Shown: positions 25,661-34,621 of the stretch, piece by piece | How positions within the stretch are numbered: the stretch's first letter is position 1 | How the letters are laid out: each line of letters begins with the position of its first letter | Origin: Synechococcus sp. PCC 6312 | Lineage (GTDB): Bacteria > Cyanobacteriota > Cyanobacteriia > Thermosynechococcales > Thermosynechococcaceae | NCBI RefSeq assembly: GCF_000316685.1 | Contig: NC_019680.1 | Location: 1,985,501 to 2,049,500 of the forward strand | Reading direction: 5' to 3' | DNA length: 64,000 bases | Notes under the pieces: model-generated | The model's database searches: none | Seen by the model: the letters and a program-made list of their open reading frames with translations, nothing else | Told to the model about the DNA's origin: nothing | Translations under genes and position numbers: made by a program

Positions 25661-26704
25661 ATGGAGAAAACCCGAGTAATTATTATGACTGAAACACTGT
25701 ATAGAATTGGCTCTGCAATTTATCGGCTTGATACTGATAATTTTGCATTGGAGAAGGTTGCTTACCCAGGTCAAATTAAGCGCACCCAACGATTAAGAAA
25801 AGTTGTAAACCGGATACCGGCCGGGACAGGGATTTACCAGAAGCATCAGCAACGCTATCCCATTCCCAAGGAATATCGTCAACAGTGGGAAGATGAAACA
25901 GCTCAAGAACGCGCAGAACGGGATGCAAAGTTAAATGGCTATATTGACGAAACCGCTAACCTGATTCACCAAAAGCATGGTGTGGTTGTTTCAGGGAGCC
26001 GGGAAACACCGACCTGGTTAACCAAAAATGGTCATGCGGAATTTCTGAACCACATCCATGAAATGCTCGACAATGCCAAGAACTTAGGCGTATCCACGTT
26101 TCATACCCAGCACAAACGGAATTGGGATGAATACAGTCCGCATTATGGCAAAGTCAGCCGCCTTCGGTCTCCTAAACCCTTAACTGTCACGTTTCGCCCC
26201 AATCCACATCCCGAAGCTCCCAACCACGCCATTGCCCACTATGACGACACCACCCATGTTATTCATCTCGGTAATCCAGGCCTGGGGCAATTAGACAGCT
26301 TTGCTGATTATGAACGGGGGATGTTGACCAAAAACCAAAAAGCATCTATCCATCCCAACGACTATGCACGGTATCGGCATCGTGGGTACTGGGCTTTACC
26401 TGAAGCTACCTTTAGTCATGAATTAGGCCATGCACTCCACAGCACCCGCACTAAAGCCTTGGGGCATCGCTGGGACAATAACCAACATGGAGAATGGTCA
26501 AAATGGGAGCCGCATGAAATTAAGGCCATCAAACAACATTTATCCCGGTACGGTGCTGATAGTGCGGGCGAGCTTGTGGCTGAAGTGACCTCCAGGCTAT
26601 TGCATGGTCAGCCCGTCAACGAACACGCCATGAAGCTGTATCGCTTGGTAGAGGGCTATCTATTCCAGACGGACAAAATTCCTGAACCTGTATGGAGGTA
26701 TTAA
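25661..26704 (+). CDS. Island protein with HELGH zinc-peptidase motif
   Basis: 347 residues (or 339 from the ATG at 25685, MTETLYRIG). The C-terminal half contains EATFSHELGHALHSTRTKALGH, a perfect HExxH core with further histidines, then GELVAEVTSRLLHGQPV, where the Glu could be a third ligand. ImmA/IrrE-like and phage metallopeptidase-like folds share this layout. The N-terminal half is charged and rich in R, K and Q, and an early GSAIYRLDTDNFALEKV looks like a small beta domain. A role as a regulator-cleaving protease or phage-type maturation factor is possible. No repressor partner lies directly beside it. Confidence 0.55.
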   Translation: MEKTRVIIMTETLYRIGSAIYRLDTDNFALEKVAYPGQIKRTQRLRKVVNRIPAGTGIYQKHQQRYPIPKEYRQQWEDETAQERAERDAKLNGYIDETANLIHQKHGVVVSGSRETPTWLTKNGHAEFLNHIHEMLDNAKNLGVSTFHTQHKRNWDEYSPHYGKVSRLRSPKPLTVTFRPNPHPEAPNHAIAHYDDTTHVIHLGNPGLGQLDSFADYERGMLTKNQKASIHPNDYARYRHRGYWALPEATFSHELGHALHSTRTKALGHRWDNNQHGEWSKWEPHEIKAIKQHLSRYGADSAGELVAEVTSRLLHGQPVNEHAMKLYRLVEGYLFQTDKIPEPVWRY

Positions 26705-26706
26705 AA

Positions 26707-26889
26707 ATGCGCCTTGACCCAATCCCTGGAGAATCTTGGAAGCAGCACAAAGAACGACTCCTCCAGGCCAGAGCCAAGCTACTTGGATGCTCCGTTGAGA
26801 CACTGCGAGCAATGGGGAAACGTCACAAACAACAACCAGACTCAGATGACACGGATAAACGCAATGAGCATCCTAAACGATTCAGTTGA
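26707..26889 (+). CDS. Small charged island protein, unknown
   Basis: 60 residues from ATG 26707 (MRLDPIPGESWKQHKERLLQARAKLLGCSVETLRAMGKRH), highly charged, with a polar tail. It begins 2 bases after the HELGH gene ends, so it is in the same unit. An in-frame ATG at 26692 overlaps that stop. There is no recognised family; the helical core with basic patches would suit nucleic-acid binding. Confidence 0.45.
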   Translation: MRLDPIPGESWKQHKERLLQARAKLLGCSVETLRAMGKRHKQQPDSDDTDKRNEHPKRFS

Positions 26890-26918
26890 GTGTTCACCCC
26901 AGGCCTGGAGGTATTGAG

Positions 26919-27128
26919 ATGACACGCCCCATAGACCCGTTGTACTTCTTCTTTAACGTCCCGGCCGAGAACCGATTAACCTATCTAAACTCCCTTAGCC
27001 CCCAGACCCTAAAACGACTGGCTTATGGACTCGTTAAAAGAGGCTATTTAGCCACTGCGAACCGAGACGAGTTAATCGCCCGAATCAACACAGTTCAGGG
27101 GCATTTCTTTGCTGACTTTCTACCTTGA
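26919..27128 (+). CDS. Small Rho_N/SAP-like island protein
   Basis: 69 residues from ATG 26919 (MTRPIDPLYFFFNVPAENRLTYLNSLSPQTLKRLAYGLVKRGYLATANRDELIARINTV). The LSPQTLKRLAYGLVKRG...NRDELIARI part resembles the helix-extended-helix fold at the C-terminus of the 24784 gene. A copy of CCAGGCCTGG sits at 26899-26908, just before a GAGGT-type RBS. Function is unknown. Confidence 0.5.
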   Translation: MTRPIDPLYFFFNVPAENRLTYLNSLSPQTLKRLAYGLVKRGYLATANRDELIARINTVQGHFFADFLP

Positions 27129-27254
27129 ACGGAATTGATCATCTGGGAAAATCCCCACATAGCTTTACCCATTTCCCGAACGTCCAAAAATGGATATTCG
27201 ATAGTCCATAATCAGCAAGTCTTACACTCATTGACCCTGTGGGGGACAACCCAG

Positions 27255-27521
27255 ATGCAGCGAACCATTCCTGGCCTGGTAGCAATCTTATTATTTACTC
27301 TCCCAGGCCTGGCCCAGACTTCCCAACCGCAAACCGTCACATCCTATGGGGCGACGGAATTTGATGCTCGGAACGCCTTAATGAGTCAGATTCAAGGCCT
27401 GGGGCAAATGGCAGGAGGCATTTACTGTGAGCCGATGTACCGCTTGGATGACCGGAATCAGCAAGTAATTTGGCAGTACCAATGTCGGGGAACAGTATGG
27501 CAACAGAAAAAACAAATCTGA
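27255..27521 (+). CDS. Small secreted protein, unknown
   Basis: 88 residues from ATG 27255: signal peptide MQRTIPGLVAILLFTLPGLAQ, then a mature domain with two cysteines (YCEPMYRLDDRNQQVIWQYQCRG). The frame open to 27135 upstream adds no family-like sequence. I do not recognise the family. The CCAGGCCTGG palindrome lies inside the signal-peptide codons (27303-27312). Confidence 0.55.
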   Translation: MQRTIPGLVAILLFTLPGLAQTSQPQTVTSYGATEFDARNALMSQIQGLGQMAGGIYCEPMYRLDDRNQQVIWQYQCRGTVWQQKKQI

Positions 27522-27859
27522 CTTATCCTAAAAATCGTGCAAACCCTTTTCTAGCAAGGGTTTCAGGGTTTATGTAGACTGACCCAGATTTATTTTTGCC
27601 TTCAGCCGTTGCTGTTTTGTAGCCACTTTGTATTCACTGCTTACGCTCAGAAATGCTCTTATCCCTTACCAGGCCTAGGTTATCGGTAATCGCCTGAATC
27701 ATTGTCCATGACCTTTTTTTCCGGTTTTTGCTATCATTTTCCCTATTTTTGTTATAACTTTGTCACCATTTGTACTCACTTTTTGATCACAATTCACCTC
27801 TGGTGTATCTGGCAAATTGACCAGATGGGCTTGGGGGGATGGGGGAGGGATGATAATCA
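27522..27859. other. Intergenic region with one hairpin
   Basis: Between convergent genes. AAACCCTT (27541-27548) pairs perfectly with AAGGGTTT (27556-27563) across a 7-nt loop, just past the secreted-protein stop. There is no T-run, so it is a weak terminator candidate at best. The rest is T-rich on the plus strand and shows no coding frame I accept. Confidence 0.4.
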
Positions 27860-29643
27860 TTAGCGGGCCTGCGGAGTTGGTACAGGGATCGGGATGCCCC
27901 CTGTTTGATTCCGGGCGGGTTGCTGGTCAATTTGTTGTTGCTCAATCCGGCTTTCCACATAGGACTTAAGCTGACCCGTTGTGATCGTTTCAAATCCTGT
28001 CCCGTTAGCCCGAGTCCCTGACAAAACCCAATAGGTGCTTTCCGTTACGCCAAGGGGAAGGTTATCACGGCGGTCTTGGATTAAATCAAGAATGGTTGTC
28101 CAACCGCCTCTGGCAAAATCTAGGCTATGGGTGCGACCGACCACATAATATTCCTTCGGTTCTGCACTTGGGTCATGCCAATTCTCATACAGCCGTAACC
28201 GAGTATGGGGTCGGAAATGGGCTTGTCCCCGCACCTGTACCTGAACCCGGCGAATGGCATATTCAGTCCAACGCAAGACTTCCAACGCCATTGAAACCGC
28301 AAATGCCGCCCGTGAATCATTGCCAGCAAAGGGGTCAGGAGCCGATTGCTTATAAAATGTAGTTTCTAAGGGGTAGTTAAGTGGGATAGGCCGCACCCCA
28401 CCATAGGTTTTGATCGAGGTGACGTTGATCGGCGTTGCGGGTAATGAGGATTGTTCACCCCCGGCCCCAGAACCGCTGTAGGGCGTTGAAACAACTTTCA
28501 CATAGTTTGACAAATGATCCTGGGTCAGTCGGTCTGCCCAGTTTACTACTTGCCAACTGGGGAGTTCATAAAGGGGTAAATCTTCCCAGTTCCGCAGCAA
28601 CCGCTTTGTGATGGCAGCATCAGGAAATAACTGTCCTTGGGATTGACCTTTGGCTCCTTCAATCTGGGCCAGAAAGTACGGATCAACAAGGGCCTGGTCA
28701 CGACCGGAGAACGGTTGTTTCTCACTCACAATCGCCCCAGTATGATCTACAAAAAGTACCGATAGCCCCAGGCCATTCACCGCTTCGGGAAATAAAGCTC
28801 GTACACCGCCCCAAACAGTAGTATTTTGATTGGGAATCGCAAACTGATAGGGCATCATTAATGGGATTCGGGTACGGGCAATCCAACCAGTCGGTTCATC
28901 CCAATATTTCTCAACGAAGTGCCGCAGGAGCATATAGTAAACCACCAACGGCTTACTGGGGAATCGAGTTGCTTCTAGGGAGATCGCCCGTCCAGTCGAG
29001 ACCCTAGCATAGGTATCAAACAGCACCACCGCATTTTGATAGACCTGACCGTAGGATTCCCCGGTAATTTGCAGTACCGTACTGGCAGACCCTTCACTGA
29101 CCGATGTGGTTCGGCCAAAAGCGGAGATAATGCCCCGGATTAACAGGTAGGGAGAGGCTTCCAAATAGTCATCCCCTTTGACTTCGTAGCCTTTGCCCGT
29201 CAAGAACTGATCTGAAATTTTGAAGCTGTTTTCTACGACCCGTGGATCATTCTGAACTGGGGTTTCTTTCTGCTGCCGTTGGGCATTTTTGTTATCGTCA
29301 ATCACATCAAAGTCATTGTTAATGTCGGAGACAATGGGCCGATCCGGTAATACCAGAAGTGGATCATCATCTCGACAGGCATAGGCTTCTAAAATCAGCC
29401 CCGGTCGGAGCCGTTCCAGGAGTGCCTCATTGCGGAGCGTGGTTCGCATCGTCAGCGTCCAGGCCCCGGCCGGTTGCAAAATACTATGCTGGTCTCCCCA
29501 GGAAATGAGGTCGCTAAACTCATCGCCAAAGTCAATATGGGACTTGGTTTACGGGTCATAGTCCGAATTGCAAAGCTGATACTGCTGTTTTGCTCGTTGT
29601 TGATCTTGACCGCTGGATTGTACGGCCCCAGAACTTGCACCAT
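27860..29643 (-). pseudogene. Phage-tail/baseplate-like gene with a frameshift near its 5' end
   Basis: The gene starts at ATG 29643 (MVQVLGPYNPAVKINNEQNSSISFAIRTMTRK). Near 29548-29550 (codon AAA) the meaningful frame jumps by one base to TKSHIDFGDEFSDLISWGDQHSILQPAGAWTLTMRTTLRNEA and then runs open to 27860. Adding one A to the AAA run restores a single ~590-residue protein. A DEFSDxISW...QPAGxWTLTLR-type block near the start is reminiscent of phage tail hub or base-plate proteins, and a late DPSAEPKEYYVVGRTHSLDFARGGWTTILDL fits the same type. The identification is tentative. No other tail genes are present. Confidence 0.5.
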
Positions 29644-29698
29644 ATTAAATTTCCTCTAATAGGTCTGGGGAATGGAACAGAGATGATTCATTGAATTG

Positions 29699-30226
29699 CT
29701 ATTGAACTTTATTTACCCGCCATAGGTATTGTGTCCCTTGTTTCTCCAACCGATGAAAAACAAAGCCATAGCGAGAAAATTCAGACCCTTGGGCAATCTT
29801 CCCAAGGCCTAGAATCGTAGCTAAATCATGGCTGGGTAGAAGCCAACCATTTTGGGCCGCCTTATCCAAGGCTTCTAGTCGCTCAACCAATAATGCTGTT
29901 TCACTTTGCCGGGGAGTCATGGACAGGATTTCAGCCACCAACTCTAAAGACTGATTCAGGGAATTAGGTGAGAGTGCTGTGGTAGTGGATTTCACCAAGC
30001 TTGCGGAGGATTCAATTAATTCACTGAACTCTGACAATGTGCCACCTTGGGCAAGGGTATCGTCAGCCTGGTCAAGTTTTGCCATGTCTTGTTGGGTAAC
30101 GTAAGCGGTACGGCCAATGCGTTGCGGCTCAATCCCTAACTTAGCAAAGCGGCCATAGAGAGCGGGTCGCTTCAAGCCATACCGTTCTACCAGCATAGAT
30201 ACCGGGACTAAATCAACTTCAGACAT
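29699..30226 (-). CDS. Helix-turn-helix DNA-binding protein of the element
   Basis: 175 residues. The N-terminus VSMLVERYGLKRPALYGRFAKLGIEPQRIGRTAYVTQQDMAKLDQ is a MerR/excisionase-type winged HTH. The C-terminal domain (LLVERLEALDKAAQNGWLLPSHDLATILGLG...SEFSRYGFVFHRLEKQGTQYLWRVNKV) recurs as two dead fragments at 44175-44343 and 46583-46717. TTCACTGAA-type repeats upstream (30238-30286) suggest autoregulation. It is probably a partition, copy-control or lysogeny-type regulator of the element. This is the only intact copy. Confidence 0.65.
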   Translation of the reverse strand: MSEVDLVPVSMLVERYGLKRPALYGRFAKLGIEPQRIGRTAYVTQQDMAKLDQADDTLAQGGTLSEFSELIESSASLVKSTTTALSPNSLNQSLELVAEILSMTPRQSETALLVERLEALDKAAQNGWLLPSHDLATILGLGKIAQGSEFSRYGFVFHRLEKQGTQYLWRVNKVQ

Positions 30227-30237
30227 TCACTCACCTT

Positions 30238-30286
30238 TCACTGAATTCTCTGAACCGTCACTGAACATTCATCGAATTCAATGAAC
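30238..30286. promoter_or_regulatory. Repeated TTCAxTGAA operator-like sites
   Basis: TTCACTGAATTC at 30238-30249, GTCACTGAAC at 30257-30266 and an imperfect 20-bp palindrome at 30267-30286 (ATTCATCGAATTCAATGAAC) lie within 60 bases upstream of the HTH gene start at 30226. Confidence 0.6.
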
Positions 30287-30455
30287 TTATGCTTTATCAG
30301 GTCTGATGTTATGAGAAATTAAATGGATAAAAACCTTACAAATTCGTTAAGAAATAGCCTGGAGATAGCCTTGATTGCTGCGGTGACTTGAAATATAGGC
30401 TCCCTCAAGCTCTAGCCATCCATAGCGTTAAACCAAACCCATAAGGAGGCCCCCC

Positions 30456-30677
30456 ATGGCCACATCTCTCCATAGTCTGCTGGCAGAATTGCGAGAAGCA
30501 GCCACATCCAACAGAGACATGGGAGATCGGTTTGAACGCTTAGTCTTCACTTTTCTTAAAAATGATCCGCTGGATGGGATTGATGCCATTGGTAACGGTT
30601 TGACCTTAGCCTTGATTAGCATTCACGGGAATCTCAGTGATTCCTTGACTAAGCTTGCTGCACTGAAGTGGAGTTAG
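30456..30677 (+). pseudogene. 5' fragment of a large restriction/helicase-type gene
   Basis: 73 residues. MATSLHSLLAELREAATSNRDMGDRFERLVFTFLKNDPL matches the extreme N-terminus of large predicted helicase or type ISP-like restriction proteins, where an (A/S)xxxRDxGxxFERL stretch starts an Mrr-like nuclease domain. After about 40 residues the similarity ends and an unrelated sequence runs to a stop. It appears to be the stub of another defence gene next to the GIY-YIG operon. A genuine small protein cannot be excluded; an AAGGAGG RBS precedes it. Confidence 0.5.
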
Positions 30678-30724
30678 GGTTTGTTCAAACGCTGATAAAC
30701 ATGGGGCTGTTATAGCTCCTTTAC

Positions 30725-31927
30725 TTATGCCGTTATTTGTGTGAGCTTTGCTGCTTTTGGATCATAGGTAAACTGATCCAGCGTCCCGTCCTTAATTTTT
30801 TCAATGACTTCCTCAATCACATCAAGCGGCACTAGGAACCACTCTCGGAGCTGAACTGGTGTGCCAAATCGATCCAGTAACTCCATCTCTAAGCGGGCCT
30901 GGCTAAAAAACTTGTGCAGCAGTCCCTCCAGTTTTTTCCGGTTAACATTCAGCAGTTTGAACTGGGTCACAATTTCCACCTCAGCCAGCAGATACGTTGG
31001 GTCTTTCTTGGCATTCGCAATGCGGTGCTTGACATCTCCCCCTGTCACGCCAATTTTGTGAATCACATCCCGATTTTGGGCAATAAATGGGTGATCCGAC
31101 TGACTCCTGAGGACATAAATGTAACCCGTGGGTAAATCCTCATCATCAGCATCCTGATTGGTAAACAATGGCCCTAAGTTTGGATTTGTGACCCGGCGGC
31201 TAGTCTTGTCCTTATTCAATGCCCGTTGGAGAGAACGCAGCAGCAAGTTACTCTCTGTCCCATTGCTATAGACCACTCGCAACCGCCGATCTGGTTTGCC
31301 ATAGTCACTGATAAATTGCTCCCCCATCTCGACAACCATTACCATTTGACCATCCAAGATAAAGATGTCTCCCGCCTCCACGTTGGCATTGTCCTGATAT
31401 TTAATCGTTTGCCGAACACCCGTTTTTAATTCCTGCTGAACTTTCTCGAAGATGGGCTTGAATTTTTTGAAGTCTGGGCAGGTAGTACGTTGGGCAATTT
31501 CTTCGGCAGCTTTGATTTCCTGGCGAGAGCGGACATGGGTGAGTTGAGTAATGTCATCTTCTAACGTCTCATCAATTCCCAAAGACTTAAGTAGGGCTTC
31601 ATCATCCTCATCGTCTGATTCCGAAAGAGTTATATCCGCTGGAACAGCGTTGAGTAAACCGTGGGTATCTAAAGGGGTTAAAACCGCTTGACATTCCTCA
31701 GATTGCCGTAAACGATCCAGCCTAACCGCATAAATCCGCTCGAAAATATCTTGGTCATCCCCGTGTTGGGGTAATCTGCCTGTTTCTAGGAAAAATCGTT
31801 CAATTTCTTCAAAGCCAGAAATAATGCGTTCTTCACGGGCAGTCCGTTGTGCTTGGGGAGATGGGGTTATATCTACACCCAAATCCTCAAGGAGTTCAAT
31901 ATCCTCTTCAGTGATCTGGTTAGGCAT
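30725..31927 (-). CDS. GIY-YIG nuclease-family protein
   Basis: 400 residues. The first 150 are acidic and helical (EEDIELLEDLGVDITPS and DDEALLKSLGIDETLEDD), probably an interaction region. The C-terminal 120 contain GYIYVLRSQSDHPFIAQNRDVIHKIGVTGGDVKHRIANAKKD...RKKLEGLLHKFF, the MUG113/T5orf172 branch of GIY-YIG nucleases: GYIYVL is the first strand, KIGVT-R the second block and LE the acidic metal residue. It overlaps the helicase gene by 8 bases, so the two are translationally coupled. I infer it to be the nuclease of the locus. Confidence 0.75.
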   Translation of the reverse strand: MPNQITEEDIELLEDLGVDITPSPQAQRTAREERIISGFEEIERFFLETGRLPQHGDDQDIFERIYAVRLDRLRQSEECQAVLTPLDTHGLLNAVPADITLSESDDEDDEALLKSLGIDETLEDDITQLTHVRSRQEIKAAEEIAQRTTCPDFKKFKPIFEKVQQELKTGVRQTIKYQDNANVEAGDIFILDGQMVMVVEMGEQFISDYGKPDRRLRVVYSNGTESNLLLRSLQRALNKDKTSRRVTNPNLGPLFTNQDADDEDLPTGYIYVLRSQSDHPFIAQNRDVIHKIGVTGGDVKHRIANAKKDPTYLLAEVEIVTQFKLLNVNRKKLEGLLHKFFSQARLEMELLDRFGTPVQLREWFLVPLDVIEEVIEKIKDGTLDQFTYDPKAAKLTQITA

Positions 31928-34019
31928 TTTTCTGTTCCTTGGCGTTCTTTGCTAAAAATGCAATTCCCTCAGCCATCCGCTTTTCCCACGGATCCACAGC
32001 CGTAATAGATGGGAGGCGACCCTTTTCTTCCTTAAATCGTTTGGCTCGTTTCACAAGCTCTCGGGCCTCATCTAGGGTTAGGTTAACTCGCCTGGCCGCA
32101 ATCACAGCCGCAACTTGTTTGAGGCGTTCCTCACTGATGGATTTGGCTAGGATGGCGTAGGCTTCTCCAAAGGGATTAATCCGATCAATCAAATCCATAT
32201 CCAGTTCTGTCACAGAGAAAGCAAACTGCCGTACTCCATCCAATAGAGCCGTATTTTTAGATATTGGACTGCTCTCGCTACTTGTTGTATCAGTTCCATA
32301 ACTGCCGCTCGGCTCATTCAAAATGGCATCATTCAAAATTTTCTTGCTCTGTTGAACCATATTCAAGGCAGCAACAGCGTGTTGGCGTACCGCCTCTTGA
32401 TCTTCAGGTTCCAGAGTTGGGAATTTCTCTTGAACAATTTTGCCCATCCGGATTTGGGTCAGTTCTTCGGGGACTAATTCCTCGTCAAACAGGCCCCGCT
32501 CCAGACTGGGTTTATCTTGAACGAAGGCGGTCACTAGCTCAGTTAAGTCCTCTTGGCAGATACGCTGGGCCTCTGGGCTTTTGGGTGCAGCCAGGCCATT
32601 GATTTCGATTTGAATTTGCCCGGTCTCGTTATGAACCCCGACATTGCACTGGCCGATTTGATAGCCTGTTTCCCCATAGTCAAAGCCTGGGGTGGGTTCA
32701 TTTTGTGGATGCTTGGGTTTGAACTCAAAACGGGGCGCGAGTACCTGTTCCATGAGTAAACTGGCGGCAATGGCTTTGAGGGTATCGTTCACGGCTTCTG
32801 CAACGGCTTCCTCACTCGCATCCGGTTCAGCAATCAAGTTGGTAAAGCGGGCTTTGGTCTTTCCAGGGGCATCTCGGGTAGCTCGCCCAATGATCTGAAT
32901 AATTTCGGTCAAGCTGGAGCGATAACCAATGGTCAAGGCGTGTTCACACCAAATCCAGTCGAATCCCTCTTTGGCCATGCCTAGGGCAATAATGATGTCC
33001 ACATGGTCACGATTGTTTTTCTGGGTTGAGTCTTTGAGGGAAGCAACAACTTTATCTCGTGTGGTTGGGTCATCATCCACAAGGTCAGCAATTTTTAAGA
33101 TAGTGCCATCGGTAAGTTTGACCAGTTGAAAGCCTGTGTTTGGGTCTGTCCCTTGCCATTCCCCCAATTCCTCGATGATGTGTTCGACTTCACGGATTTT
33201 GTCTTTGGTACTTTCGCGGGAATTGACGTTGGGAATGTGGAGGATTGTTTTTTGCTTGGGATTAAGTACCTGGGTAATTTCATCGGTGTAGCTCCCGGTA
33301 TAGAAGTAGTAGCCAATATCCAGTTGCTTCAGGTATTCATAGCCGTTTAGTTGTTCGTAGTAGGTATAGGTGACAGTCTCAAAGCGGGCCTCGTCTTCAG
33401 GGTGGAGTACGGCTTCGGAATCGCCCCGAAAATAGGAGCCGGTCATGGCCACAATATGGGTTTTGTCCCGACTGATGAGTTGCCGGACATGATCTCCAAG
33501 TTTATTATCTGGATTTGCAGAAATATGATGAAATTCATCTACGGCAATTAAACGATCATCTAAGAGTTCAATGCCGAATTTATCCACGGCAAACCGAAAG
33601 GTAGCATGGGTGCAGACGAGAACTTTGGCGGAACTGTTGGTGAATTTTCGGAAGCTCTCGACTTTACCACCATCGGTTCCAGGGGCATCACAGAGGTTCC
33701 ATTGCGGTTGAACCACCCAATCTGCCCAAAAGCCATATTGACTTAGGGGTTCGTTATGAAAGCTGGCTCCGATGGACTTTTCTGGGACTACGATGATGGC
33801 TTGCTTCAGGTTTTGGTTTTCTAGTTTGTCCAGGGCAATGAACATCAGGGCGCGACTTTTGCCGGATGCGGGCGGGGATTTGATCAGGAGATATTGTTCG
33901 CCTCGTTTTTGATAGGCCCGTTCTTGCATGGGCCGCATTCCCAGGCTATTGGCTTTGGTGGAGGTTCCGGCCTGGGCGTAGGTGACGGAAACGGAGGGGA
34001 TAATGGGGGGCTGACTCAT
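31920..34019 (-). CDS. DEAD/DEAH-like superfamily 2 helicase
   Basis: 699 residues. Motif I is SPPASGKS (48-55), motif II DEFH (161-164), motif III around MTGSY, and motif VI QIIGRATRD near residue 385. All sit in the first 430 residues, in RecA-like order. The rest (LEPEDQEAVRQHAVAALN and onward) is an unrecognised accessory domain. The core resembles restriction-type ATP-dependent translocases (type III Res and relatives) more than replicative helicases. It is upstream of and overlaps the GIY-YIG gene. It probably supplies translocation for the methyltransferase-nuclease system. Confidence 0.8.
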   Translation of the reverse strand: MSQPPIIPSVSVTYAQAGTSTKANSLGMRPMQERAYQKRGEQYLLIKSPPASGKSRALMFIALDKLENQNLKQAIIVVPEKSIGASFHNEPLSQYGFWADWVVQPQWNLCDAPGTDGGKVESFRKFTNSSAKVLVCTHATFRFAVDKFGIELLDDRLIAVDEFHHISANPDNKLGDHVRQLISRDKTHIVAMTGSYFRGDSEAVLHPEDEARFETVTYTYYEQLNGYEYLKQLDIGYYFYTGSYTDEITQVLNPKQKTILHIPNVNSRESTKDKIREVEHIIEELGEWQGTDPNTGFQLVKLTDGTILKIADLVDDDPTTRDKVVASLKDSTQKNNRDHVDIIIALGMAKEGFDWIWCEHALTIGYRSSLTEIIQIIGRATRDAPGKTKARFTNLIAEPDASEEAVAEAVNDTLKAIAASLLMEQVLAPRFEFKPKHPQNEPTPGFDYGETGYQIGQCNVGVHNETGQIQIEINGLAAPKSPEAQRICQEDLTELVTAFVQDKPSLERGLFDEELVPEELTQIRMGKIVQEKFPTLEPEDQEAVRQHAVAALNMVQQSKKILNDAILNEPSGSYGTDTTSSESSPISKNTALLDGVRQFAFSVTELDMDLIDRINPFGEAYAILAKSISEERLKQVAAVIAARRVNLTLDEARELVKRAKRFKEEKGRLPSITAVDPWEKRMAEGIAFLAKNAKEQKNA

Positions 34020-34162
34020 GGAACTCTCTTGGTTAAAGATTTGCGTTTAAGCACTAAAAGCCTTGTATTACAGGGGCTTCAAGCTTTAGACCTGGGAAAT
34101 ATGGATTTGCGTTTAAGCACTTCTACGCTCCAAAGGGGATGTAACAGGTATATCGTGTCGAT

Positions 34163-34618
34163 CTATCTATTGCTGTCACCAATACCCATCACAGCATGCG
34201 CCAATTTCAACTTGAGTTCTTCACTAAAATCCTCCTCAAAGATAAGAGACTCAATTAGTTCACCCAAAAGCTCTTTGGAAACTTTCCCTTCTGCTACCCA
34301 GACAACAATATTTTCCATTTCTAGCACAAACTTTTTTACCAAAAAATCATAGCCATTAATCTCTAGAAAATAAGCTCCTAATACAATGCTAGAACGCTTA
34401 TTTCCATCAATAAAGACATGAAATTTGTTGACTGCAAAAACTAGGTGAGTTAACTTGTGGTGAATCTCAGGGTAATAAAGATCATTTTGAATGTGTTCTA
34501 ATGCACTCTCTAGTAGCCCGAGATTACTAATTCCCGGATAACCCTCTGAGTTTTCAATGATCCAATCATGTTCCTTAACCGCATAGTGAATATCAAAGTA
34601 AAAAAAACTTGCTGCCAC
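34163..34618 (-). CDS. Doc/Fic-family protein
   Basis: 151 residues. The Fic core is HVFIDGNKRSSIVLGAYFL, matching the Doc-type HxFxDGNKRxxxxxxxxFL motif, so catalytic His and the phosphate-binding loop are present. Doc phosphorylates EF-Tu, and related proteins transfer AMP. It lies 4 bases downstream of the RhuM-like gene. A phd-type antitoxin is not seen next to it. Genes like this recur inside restriction operons beside a RhuM-like partner. Confidence 0.8.
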   Translation of the reverse strand: MAASFFYFDIHYAVKEHDWIIENSEGYPGISNLGLLESALEHIQNDLYYPEIHHKLTHLVFAVNKFHVFIDGNKRSSIVLGAYFLEINGYDFLVKKFVLEMENIVVWVAEGKVSKELLGELIESLIFEEDFSEELKLKLAHAVMGIGDSNR

Positions 34619-34621
34619 AGC

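Noticed and set aside
32264-32602. 112-codon frame on the plus strand
   Set aside because: Antisense to the helicase gene, with no recognisable sequence.
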